A stretch of DNA of 5,944 nt from Cyanobacteria bacterium UBA8803 (GCA_003505715.1 DNXU01000445.1:2562-8505), one strand, 5' to 3'. Shown: positions 1 through 5,393, counted from the stretch's first letter. The notes: generated by a model not told the origin, from the letters alone. Numbers and translations are program-made.

Positions 1-17
1 GGATGAGGGATGAGGGA
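1..17. repeat. Heptameric short tandem repeat (STRR), GGATGAG type
   Basis: Two complete copies of GGATGAG followed by a partial third (GGA) open the window, and the array may continue upstream of it. Heptanucleotide tandem repeats are a known dispersed repeat class of filamentous cyanobacteria. The same heptamer in opposite orientation occurs at 5481-5501. Confidence 0.7.
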
Positions 18-186
18 GAGAGGCGCAACTCTTGGTTTTCAAATCTCTATTTTCAATTTTCACTTTTTCAGATATGAGCATTCACAAACGTGAACTAATT
101 CCCTATCTGTGAATGTTTACTACACAAGTTACTTATTACTCTTCTAGAGATGTTTCACTAAAAACAAATGACTTGGCTGCGTTATA
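18..186. other. Gene-free leader upstream of the membrane-protein/CHAT cluster
   Basis: No open reading frame of note is seen. The stretch is AT-rich and contains the operator-like inverted repeats at 79-115. A TATAAT hexamer at 183-188 overlaps the start codon of the next gene, so it cannot serve as that gene's -10 box with the start used here. No convincing -35/-10 pair was found further upstream, so the promoter of the cluster is not located. Confidence 0.5.
79..115. promoter_or_regulatory. Nested inverted repeats, possible operator or RNA hairpin
   Basis: CATTCACA (79-86) and TGTGAATG (108-115) are perfect 8-bp inverted arms. TTCAC (81-85) also pairs with GTGAA (90-94) across the four bases AAAC. 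The left arm can therefore pair with either of two GTGAA copies. The site lies 72 nt or more upstream of the start at 187, where a transcription-factor operator or a 5'-UTR hairpin could act. No known regulator consensus is matched. Confidence 0.35.
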
Positions 187-561
187 ATGACTATCCAAAC
201 AATTCATCAGACTAATCAAAAAAGCACTCCTCAAACCTTAGGTGGACAACGCATTGATAATTTCATTCTCACTGTTTGGGAGCCTTTGGACTTGCTAGGA
301 CAAAGATTGCTGGGAGATTTGTGGAGGATAGTTTATCTCACTCTACAAGATGCGATCGCTCTCAGTATACTGTTTGCTATTCCTGCTCTGATTGGTGGCA
401 GCCAAGACAATCTTGAGGAATGCCTAAAAGAAAGTCTATGGGATATAGATCGTTATTCCTGTGTTGTGATATGGCTATCTGACTTTTGCTTGTGGATAGT
501 CCTAACTGGTCGCACTATCATTCGTTGCTGGAGAGATTTAAAAACTTTGGGAAAATCTTGA
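187..561 (+). CDS. Small protein with two predicted membrane segments, unknown function
   Basis: This 124-aa protein matches no family I recognise. A polar N-terminus (residues 1-25, rich in Gln, Thr and Asn) precedes a hydrophobic segment at about 50-70, an acidic linker at about 72-88 (SQDNLEECLKESLWD), and a second hydrophobic segment at about 91-112. The C-terminus is basic (RCWRDLKTLGK). This fits a two-pass membrane protein. Codons include a HIP1 site at 352-359, normal for a cyanobacterial resident gene. The ATG at 187 is the only start codon near the 5' end of the frame, and no clear Shine-Dalgarno sequence precedes it. It is co-directional with the HEAT/DUF1822-like and CHAT genes, 78 nt upstream of the former, so it may belong to the same module. 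The hairpins at 578-622 could uncouple it. Function is unassigned; reality as a gene is likely but not certain. Confidence 0.6.
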   Translation: MTIQTIHQTNQKSTPQTLGGQRIDNFILTVWEPLDLLGQRLLGDLWRIVYLTLQDAIALSILFAIPALIGGSQDNLEECLKESLWDIDRYSCVVIWLSDFCLWIVLTGRTIIRCWRDLKTLGKS

Positions 562-577
562 AAAATGGTCTGGAGTC

Positions 578-622
578 AGCCTAGTCTAGGCTTAAATAAG
601 TTCCTAGTTTAGCCTCATTTTT
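578..622 (+). terminator. Overlapping alternative hairpins, attenuator-like intergenic element
   Basis: The palindrome AGCCTAGTCTAGGCT (578-592) overlaps a second stem in which AGGCTTAAA (588-596) pairs with TTTAGCCT (608-615) with one unpaired T. The second stem is followed by CATTTTTATT. The two hairpins share 588-592 and cannot form together. The layout fits a weak intrinsic terminator with a competing anti-terminator between the 124-aa gene and the 348-aa gene. The stems are short and AT-rich, so this is tentative. Confidence 0.3.
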
Positions 623-639
623 ATTGCATTGAAATATTA

Positions 640-1686
640 ATGTCCACCAATTTAGTACATTCTGTAGTTCTTATGGCTATTTCTGATCGAGATATCAAAC
701 AAGAAATTACTGTTGATGCCTACCAAAATACTTTCTATGAGGAAGCGAAATCGGGAGTTATATCGCTATTAAAGCAAACAGCAATAGTATTTATTTTCTT
801 ACTTTTGATGCTGCTGCTGGTAACTGGGGGTAAGCCATCCGGGTTCGTAGTGGCTTTGAGCTTTGTTTTAGGTACTGCATTTGTGGCTTGGCTCGAAAAT
901 AAGTGCCTAACAAATTATAAGGCTATATCTAGCCAAAACTTAATAGATTTGAGTCAATGGCTGCAATATAATTTTGCTTCAGATTGGCTGAGTATGGAAG
1001 CAGTTTTTGGTTTAGGAACTGCGATTAGGACAAGAAAAAATAACCTTGACCAGTCACAATATATTAATCAGCTGATTGAAAAGCTGTGCCTCAGCCAAGA
1101 TGAACGAACCTACCGCCAAATAGTAGAGAGTTTAGGGGAAGTCGAGGCGGGTAACCCAAAAGCGATCGCTGCCTTGATTAAAGTGCTACAGACTAGCCAA
1201 GACAACCAAACCCATCAACGAGTGGCAGAGAGCTTGGGGAAAATTGGTAAGGGTAACCGAGAAGCGATCGCGGCTCTAACAAACTTGCTAGAGACTAGCC
1301 ATGATGAGCAAACATGCTGGCAAGCGGCTTTGAGCCTGGGACAAATTGACCCTAAAAATCCCAACGCTGCAATTGTACGGGGTAAGCGAATTCAATTGGG
1401 AAGGCGTCAGGCCATAGCACTCATCATTTATCTGCGCCGACAATCAGAGCAACATTTAGTCATACGTTTGCGGGTACGTCCTACAGGCGATCGAACGTAT
1501 CTGCCCTCAAAACTCGAGCTTGTCGTCCGGGATAAATGGGGAGAAATTTTTCCTCAAACTCAGCCCATCCTGGCTGGTTATCGCGCTTACTCTATTGAAC
1601 AACAATTTCGTCTGTTCAGCCGAGAGCATTTCAGCCTTCAAATTATCTGCGGTACAACTAGCACCACGCACTACTTTGTTTGCTAA
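640..1686 (+). CDS. Two-pass membrane protein with HEAT repeats and DUF1822-like C-terminus
   Basis: This 348-aa protein has four parts. Two hydrophobic segments (about 46-62 and 67-85) form a probable hairpin in the membrane. A short stretch at 101-124 containing LSQWLQ and a following FASDWLSMEAVFG resembles the LSQWFQ..F..GWQTVEALL motif I associate with DUF1822 proteins. Three HEAT/PBS-lyase-type repeats of about 34 residues follow (about 139-171, 172-205, 206-239), with recurring NP/NREAIAAL, TSQDxQT and ESLGxI elements. The C-terminal region (about 247-348) has the pattern GKRIQLG, RVRPTGDRTYLP and a final FSLQIICGT of DUF1822 C-termini. HEAT repeats of this style are typical of cyanobacterial NACHT/STAND proteins and mediate protein contacts. 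A scaffold or partner role for the CHAT protein encoded 29 nt downstream is inferred. ATG 640 is used; ATG 673 (MAISDRD...) is equally plausible, and neither has a Shine-Dalgarno sequence. HIP1 sites at 1162 and 1264 fall at the same position of adjacent repeats. Confidence 0.85.
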   Translation: MSTNLVHSVVLMAISDRDIKQEITVDAYQNTFYEEAKSGVISLLKQTAIVFIFLLLMLLLVTGGKPSGFVVALSFVLGTAFVAWLENKCLTNYKAISSQNLIDLSQWLQYNFASDWLSMEAVFGLGTAIRTRKNNLDQSQYINQLIEKLCLSQDERTYRQIVESLGEVEAGNPKAIAALIKVLQTSQDNQTHQRVAESLGKIGKGNREAIAALTNLLETSHDEQTCWQAALSLGQIDPKNPNAAIVRGKRIQLGRRQAIALIIYLRRQSEQHLVIRLRVRPTGDRTYLPSKLELVVRDKWGEIFPQTQPILAGYRAYSIEQQFRLFSREHFSLQIICGTTSTTHYFVC

Positions 1687-1715
1687 CCGAGTTTACCTAT
1701 TAATAATGTCCAGAC

Positions 1716-3722
1716 ATGAAGAAGTTAGTGGTTTTAAAATTAGGAGCTGGTGACTTCCTCGAACAAGGGTTTCCCGTTACAGTCCAGATGGGAAGAGATG
1801 GCGAAAACCACTCCCTACAAATTATCACCAATTTACCTCCAATACCAGAGTTGCCCGACTGCTACGATCGCTGGCATAGATCTTATCGCCAAGTCCTACA
1901 GCCTCACCTCAACCTATTTTCTAATGAGTCACCATATCAGTCTTACCAACTGTTAAAGGATTGCCTTAATTACTGGCTTAATTGTGAGTTATTTTCAAAG
2001 GCTTGGGAGCAATTACAGGCAAACCTCAATCTCCAAGATGAAATTAGGTTTATTATTGAAACTCCACAATTATCAGGGCGCATCGAAGTAGAAGACTGTT
2101 TGCAGCGGCTCCCATGGCATGAAGGAAACTTGTTCCGACAGTATGGGAATTCCGAAGTAGCGTTTAGCCTATCGAATTACTGCGACCCTTTAATCAATTT
2201 ATCAATTAACGAACAGTCTCAAAAACCCTCAAACCTAGGTGATGATGCGGTCAAGATTTTAGGGATCATAGGCGATAGTACTAACATTGATACCCAAGCG
2301 GATTGGCAAGAAATCCAGCATTTACCTAGAGCAGTAGCTATCAGGCTAGAACAGCCCAAATCTGAGGAAATAATTTCCAGGCTTGAGGAAAAAGGTGGAT
2401 GGGATATTCTATTTTTTACAGGGCATAGTTCTAGCCAAATGTTTGGCAACACAGCAACCCTAGAAATTAATGATACTGAAAGTATAAGAATTGACAAGCT
2501 CAAAAAATCCCTGAAAGCAGCAATTAAGAATGGTTTAAAGCTAGCCGTTTTTAACTCCTGCAATGGGTTAGGGTTAGCTAGAGTACTAGCCGAATTGAAT
2601 ATTCCCCAAGTTATGATTATGCGAGAGCTTGTGCCAGATCTAGTTGCACAAGATTTTTTGAAACATTTCCTGCGAACGTTCTCAAAAGGTGAGTCTCTCT
2701 ATGCTTCAGTGCGAAAAGCACGAGAAAAGCTAAAAAATGATTGGGAACCAAACTATCCAGGAATTGCGGCATTGCCTGTGATTTTCCAGAATCCAGCTAC
2801 GATACCCATGACTTGGCCTCAGGGCAACCCTAGTGCTAAAGATGAATCTGAGGAAAGCAACCAACTTAAAGCCAAGTCTTCTTTTAAATCGTACTCGCTC
2901 CTACTGGCATTTTTGATCGTTTCTACCTTTATTAGTCCTAACTACACTATTGCGCCTGTAGTTATTTATTGGTCTACAGAGATGAAGAATAAGATGCAAA
3001 AAAGTAATGATAACACAGAACCAGAAAGGGAAGTGAGGACTAGCTTTTATCAAGTGCCTAGAGTAGCACGCATGAATATCTCTGTCCCTGTTCCTCCTCT
3101 CGATCTCGCTTTTGCCTCTCCCTATTTTCAAACCGTTAATTTAGTAGAACCTAAAACTTCTGATGGCGGCTTTCTCTGGAAATTTTTCTTCAGTCTTACC
3201 TTGTCCGAAGGTGGCTTCTTTCCTACAATAGGGGATAAGGTTACCGGAACAGCCAATCTTTTGATTGCTCCAAGTAACATCTGGAGTAATTTCACCCCTA
3301 CTCAAGCATTTTCTACTTCCATAGACGAGCTGTATAGAGGCAATCTAATCGATATTTTTCTGGAAGACATAGTGCCTCATAGGTATATTTTAACTATACC
3401 TATGGAGACTAAAAAAGCTAAAACTGAAACAAATAAAATAGTAAATCAATCTGTATATACTTCCTTGTTGATTCCCCAATCAACTGAGGGAATATTTAGC
3501 TTAGATCAGGATATTAAACATGAGCAACAGAAGTCACCGCCAGAAAATGGCGAGGAAACCACAAGTTTTGGTAATCATGAGAAACCTAAACCTATTCCTG
3601 AACCTAGTTCTAGAATGGGTTTACTGCTCCTGATCTGTTTAGGTGCGCTTGAAATTTTAAATATTCAAAAGAATGGGCAGTTGGTTAAATTGAAATTAAA
3701 TATAAAATTAAATATAAATTGA
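1716..3722 (+). CDS. CHAT-domain (caspase-like) protein with membrane segment and PEP-CTERM-like tail
   Basis: This 668-aa protein starts with MKKLVVLKLG, and its first 170 residues resemble the region that precedes CHAT in many cyanobacterial proteins, including the LPWHEGNLFRQY..EVAFS element at about 132-150. The CHAT domain spans about 175-365. The catalytic pair is present: His237 in FFTGHSSS and Cys282 in FNSCNGLGLA, followed by the conserved stretch IPQVMIMRELVPDLVAQDFL and GESLYASVRKARE. CHAT proteins are clan CD cysteine peptidases related to caspases and separase. After an acidic linker comes a hydrophobic segment (393-419), then about 200 residues of no recognised family, probably outside the cytoplasm, with beta-like stretches near 484-516. 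A Pro-rich linker leads to PEPSS (628-632) and a hydrophobic stretch (634-650), the layout of an exosortase sorting signal, although Glu646 interrupts it and a Lys-rich rather than Arg-rich tail follows. The gene lies 29 nt after the HEAT/DUF1822-like gene. Substrate is unknown. CHAT assignment is firm; the PEP-CTERM reading is probable. Confidence 0.92.
   Translation: MKKLVVLKLGAGDFLEQGFPVTVQMGRDGENHSLQIITNLPPIPELPDCYDRWHRSYRQVLQPHLNLFSNESPYQSYQLLKDCLNYWLNCELFSKAWEQLQANLNLQDEIRFIIETPQLSGRIEVEDCLQRLPWHEGNLFRQYGNSEVAFSLSNYCDPLINLSINEQSQKPSNLGDDAVKILGIIGDSTNIDTQADWQEIQHLPRAVAIRLEQPKSEEIISRLEEKGGWDILFFTGHSSSQMFGNTATLEINDTESIRIDKLKKSLKAAIKNGLKLAVFNSCNGLGLARVLAELNIPQVMIMRELVPDLVAQDFLKHFLRTFSKGESLYASVRKAREKLKNDWEPNYPGIAALPVIFQNPATIPMTWPQGNPSAKDESEESNQLKAKSSFKSYSLLLAFLIVSTFISPNYTIAPVVIYWSTEMKNKMQKSNDNTEPEREVRTSFYQVPRVARMNISVPVPPLDLAFASPYFQTVNLVEPKTSDGGFLWKFFFSLTLSEGGFFPTIGDKVTGTANLLIAPSNIWSNFTPTQAFSTSIDELYRGNLIDIFLEDIVPHRYILTIPMETKKAKTETNKIVNQSVYTSLLIPQSTEGIFSLDQDIKHEQQKSPPENGEETTSFGNHEKPKPIPEPSSRMGLLLLICLGALEILNIQKNGQLVKLKLNIKLNIN
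3693..3716 (+). repeat. Two-copy 12-bp tandem repeat inside the CHAT gene end
   Basis: AAATTAAATATA occurs twice in perfect tandem and encodes KLNI-KLNI just before the stop codon. It is in frame, so slippage here would add or remove four residues. It lengthens the tail that follows the PEP-CTERM-like segment. Confidence 0.8.
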
Positions 3723-3792
3723 GGAAAGCCGATTTCATCAAGTCATACCGTAGTTTGCAAAACCTCCCAAATTTTGTTGGCTACCTCGATCG

Positions 3793-4032
3793 TCATGGCC
3801 TATTCACTCTAAACTGAAAACCTAAAGACTCTCCAGTAATATTTTCAACATAATCTAAAATTTGTTGATGAGCTTCCGGATTTGTTTTCGGATGAATGAC
3901 AACCTGAACCCTACCATCTGGTAACCAAAACACCAACCGACCATTCCGAGTACAAGCAAAAGTACTGATGCGGTCGAGATCGACCACATAGGTATTTCGC
4001 TCGTAAACGAATTTAATCCAATGCTGTGTCAT
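3793..4032 (-). CDS. Small conserved cyanobacterial protein, unknown function
   Basis: This 79-aa protein reads as alternating beta strands with a final helix: IKFVYERNTYVVDLDRI, then TRNGRLVFWLPDGRVQVVIH, then NPEAHQQILDYVENITG. The WLPDGR turn and the helix with the QQILDYVE pattern are the most distinctive parts. I recognise the type as a small protein of filamentous cyanobacteria but know no function. There is no signal peptide, membrane segment or catalytic motif. The gene is convergent with the CHAT gene, with 70 nt between their stop codons and no clear terminator hairpin there. The ATG at 4030-4032 has no Shine-Dalgarno sequence. A possible -10 (TATAAT on the - strand, 4163-4168) lies about 130 nt upstream without a good -35. 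The compact beta fold could bind protein or nucleic acid, but nothing in the sequence decides it. Confidence 0.75.
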   Translation of the reverse strand: MTQHWIKFVYERNTYVVDLDRISTFACTRNGRLVFWLPDGRVQVVIHPKTNPEAHQQILDYVENITGESLGFQFRVNRP

Positions 4033-4361
4033 AATCGGTAGGCTGGGGCTAATGCCTTGCTACAGTAGACCAAATCTGAGGTTAACAGGAGAAGGCAAAG
4101 CTGGGATGAGAGGTAGCATAAAGTCTGGAATAAGGATGCACCCGATCGCTTAATTGTTGCGAATTATACGACCCAGAGTTCTGCAATACTGTTTCATCCG
4201 GCATTCCGCATCCTAAAGTGTCGCATTAGGGAATAGGGAATTCAAGAGTTGCCTATTTTCCGTATTCAGCGTATTCCTTATTACTTATAAATCCTGAAAA
4301 ATTCCGTAAATACCGATTGTGCCAGTAGCGGTGTGGAATCTGAGTTTTAGCCTCTTTGTCT

Positions 4362-4380
4362 GAAAATGATAATCAAAATT
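4362..4380. promoter_or_regulatory. Fur-box-like sequence
   Basis: The 19-mer matches the classical Fur consensus (GATAATGATAATCATTATC) at 14 of 19 positions, with a perfect core TGATAATCA. Cyanobacterial FurA sites are often this degenerate. However, no gene start lies just downstream on either strand: the nearest - strand start is at 4032, and the + strand has only a 24-codon frame from 4395. It may be a chance AT-rich match. Confidence 0.25.
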
Positions 4381-4397
4381 AGGGAGCGAATACTGAT

Positions 4398-4425
4398 GGT
4401 GCGTTACCTTCTCCAAGAGCGCACC
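4398..4425. repeat. Degenerate GGTGCG/CGCACC inverted repeat
   Basis: GGTGCG (4398-4403) and CGCACC (4420-4425) are perfect 6-bp arms around a 16-nt loop, in the context GGTGCGTTAC ... GCGCACCCTA. This resembles the common cyanobacterial intergenic repeat built on GGTGCGTTA and its complement, with a decayed right arm. It lies 12 nt past the stop codon of the - strand gene at 4438, so it could act as a 3' hairpin, but no T-run follows. Confidence 0.4.
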
Positions 4426-4437
4426 CTAAGATATACC

Positions 4438-4848
4438 TTAATATCCGTTAGGATTGATAGTATCAATTAATCCAAATTGGGCATCGAGCGGCTCGCAAAA
4501 ACTGTTGACCCCTTTACTCATGACATAGATTACTACTGGCGTTGCCAAGATAGAGGGCAGTAGCGGGGTTGATGCCAGGTAGGCGATCGCACTTGAGAGT
4601 GAGCCTTTGAGCAAGTCTTCCCGAAATTCAGCCTGACAAATAACCGCACGGCATTTTTTCGCTAAAGCGTCTAACCATTCGGCATTGTCAGTTTGAGGTT
4701 GCTGTCCGGCGCGGATGGCTAAGGCGATCGCAGCATCTTCCAAATCTCCTTCACAATCTTCGATGGTGTCGAGAGCTTCCATCGCTTCGGAGTCATTGGC
4801 TAGTTGAGAGCGAAACTGAGCAATTTTTTGGGAGGTAATGATAGTCAT
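4438..4848 (-). CDS. Conserved cyanobacterial hypothetical protein with helical N-terminus and hydrophobic segment
   Basis: This 136-aa protein is predicted to be mostly helical. Residues 1-50 include EALDTIEDCEGDLEDAAIAL, whose spacing (helix, Gly-Asp-Leu turn, helix) is reminiscent of UBA/CUE-type three-helix bundles. Residues 54-82 hold WLDALAKKCRAVICQ and FREDLLKG. A hydrophobic stretch at about 83-111 (LSSAIAYLASTPLLPSILAT and on) could be a membrane-inserting or buried helix. The last residues vary in character and look unstructured. I recognise the overall pattern as a recurrent small family in filamentous cyanobacteria without known function. Two HIP1 sites (4583, 4724) lie inside. 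The ATG at 4846-4848 has no clear Shine-Dalgarno sequence. It shares direction with the genes at 5007 and 5502, but the structured 158-nt gap upstream suggests separate control. Confidence 0.8.
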   Translation of the reverse strand: MTIITSQKIAQFRSQLANDSEAMEALDTIEDCEGDLEDAAIALAIRAGQQPQTDNAEWLDALAKKCRAVICQAEFREDLLKGSLSSAIAYLASTPLLPSILATPVVIYVMSKGVNSFCEPLDAQFGLIDTINPNGY

Positions 4849-4882
4849 TGAGAATTATTCCCATGCGTTCAGAATCGAACAC

Positions 4883-4974
4883 AACTAAGCGGCTACCACT
4901 ATTGTGCCAAATGAAGACCCTTTCCGTTACTCGGAAAGGGTAATAATATAATGTCCGGTAGCATTAGCTAAGTT
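4883..4974. repeat. Nested imperfect long inverted repeat, candidate structured RNA
   Basis: The outer arms are AACTAAGC (4883-4890) with GCTAAGTT (4967-4974), 7 of 8 pairs, and GCTACC (4892-4897) with GGTAGC (4957-4962), all paired, with small bulges between. Inside lies a perfect 10-bp hairpin, ACCCTTTCCG (4917-4926) and CGGAAAGGGT (4932-4941), loop TTACT. It fills the gap between the 5007 and 4438 genes. It could be a terminator or processing site, a small non-coding RNA, or a miniature repeat element with terminal inverted repeats. No T-run follows the inner stem on either strand. Confidence 0.55.
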
Positions 4975-5001
4975 GGAAGCCCTCCCATTGATCGGGCTTC
5001 C
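4975..5001 (-). terminator. Perfect 8-bp hairpin just after the 5007 gene stop
   Basis: GGAAGCCC (4975-4982) and GGGCTTCC (4994-5001) are perfect arms with an 11-nt loop. The hairpin begins 5 nt past the stop codon of the - strand gene at 5007, the position expected for an intrinsic terminator or a stabilising 3' hairpin. On the - strand it is followed by AACTTAGC, which is not U-rich, so termination strength is doubtful. Confidence 0.45.
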
Positions 5002-5006
5002 TATGG

Positions 5007-5378
5007 TTATACGCCCAGTAACAGATCGCCAATTTCCGAACCGCCAAGCTGTCGGGCGATCGCTAGTCGTGCTTCTAGTTTGGCAACGCTAAACTGGTTG
5101 CGCAGGTATTCCAAATGAGTCACTGCATTTGCCTTTTGCGCGGTTAGCCGCATCAAAGTATTGAGGGCGTGTTGGTATTCCAAATTTACCTCTAGCAGTT
5201 CAAATCGGCGAGCCTTGCGTTGGGAGTCATTTTTTAAGTCTGACTCAAAGGCCACTTTTCTATCGACATTGGTTTCCAGCCGATCGATGGTCATATGTAC
5301 TGCACTAATCTGAGCATCTAACTCATTAACAGCTTGAGTAGCTTGAGCAATCGCAGCTGGGTACTGACTTAGGTTCAT
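5007..5378 (-). CDS. All-helical, probable coiled-coil small protein, unknown function
   Basis: The chosen start gives 123 aa beginning MNLSQYPAAIAQATQAVNEL. It has AGGA eight bases upstream of the ATG at 5376-5378, a good ribosome binding site. An upstream in-frame ATG at 5408 would add ten residues (MRILFCRKIN) but would place that binding site inside the gene, so it is rejected. The protein looks almost entirely helical and charged: heptad-like hydrophobics in VNELDAQISAVHMTIDRLE, a KARRFELLEVNLEYQHALN stretch, and a second helix with AKLEARLAIARQL. It has no membrane segment, signal peptide or catalytic motif. A HIP1 site lies at 5056-5063. A structural or adaptor role is the most one can infer. 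Its neighbours are other small hypotheticals on the same strand: the 88-aa gene 123 nt upstream and the 136-aa gene 158 nt downstream. Confidence 0.82.
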   Translation of the reverse strand: MNLSQYPAAIAQATQAVNELDAQISAVHMTIDRLETNVDRKVAFESDLKNDSQRKARRFELLEVNLEYQHALNTLMRLTAQKANAVTHLEYLRNQFSVAKLEARLAIARQLGGSEIGDLLLGV

Positions 5379-5393
5379 GTTGATCTTCCTACA
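5371..5393 (-). promoter_or_regulatory. Ribosome binding site that fixes the start of the 123-aa gene
   Basis: On the - strand, AGGA is followed by eight bases and then ATG at 5378. This is the only clear Shine-Dalgarno sequence found in the window, and it decides between the ATGs at 5408 and 5378 in favour of the latter. Confidence 0.65.

Larger units (their letters stand above)
4033..4437. other. 405-bp gene-free stretch with scattered short repeats
   Basis: No frame longer than a few dozen codons looks coding on either strand, and no tRNA or rRNA is seen. It contains a possible - strand -10 at 4163-4168, GGAATA/TATTCC-type short inverted repeats and a CGTATTC direct repeat around 4225-4280, a Fur-box-like 19-mer at 4362-4380, and a degenerate GGTGCG/CGCACC inverted repeat at 4398-4425. 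No decayed gene could be recognised. Confidence 0.6.

Noticed and set aside
183..188. TATAAT hexamer as the -10 box of the 124-aa gene
   Set aside because: It overlaps the start codon at 187, so transcription would begin inside the gene, and no matching -35 is found.
1684..1718. Frameshift that split one HEAT/DUF1822-CHAT fusion gene
   Set aside because: The first protein ends at the natural DUF1822-like C-terminus and the second begins with the standard CHAT-protein N-terminus (MKKLVVLKLG), so two genes are expected.
1520..1753. 77-codon + strand frame bridging the end of the 348-aa gene and the start of the CHAT gene
   Set aside because: It overlaps two well-supported genes in another frame, and its translation shows no family features.
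1750..1956. 68-codon + strand frame inside the CHAT gene
   Set aside because: It lies wholly inside the conserved N-terminal part of the CHAT protein in another frame; low-complexity Ser/Thr/Tyr translation.
2219..2563. 114-codon - strand frame opposite the CHAT domain
   Set aside because: It is antisense to the catalytic region, whose protein conservation explains the open frame; no start signal or family match.
2901..3131. 76-codon - strand frame opposite the CHAT gene
   Set aside because: It is antisense to the membrane segment region; Arg/Cys/His-rich composition typical of a shadow frame.
3723..3792. Bidirectional terminator between the convergent CHAT and 79-aa genes
   Set aside because: Only 4-bp CCAA/TTGG complementarity was found, with no stable stem or T-run.
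4917..4941. CRISPR repeat
   Set aside because: The CTTTCCG...CGGAAAG hairpin recalls some cyanobacterial CRISPR repeats, but there is one copy only and no spacer periodicity.
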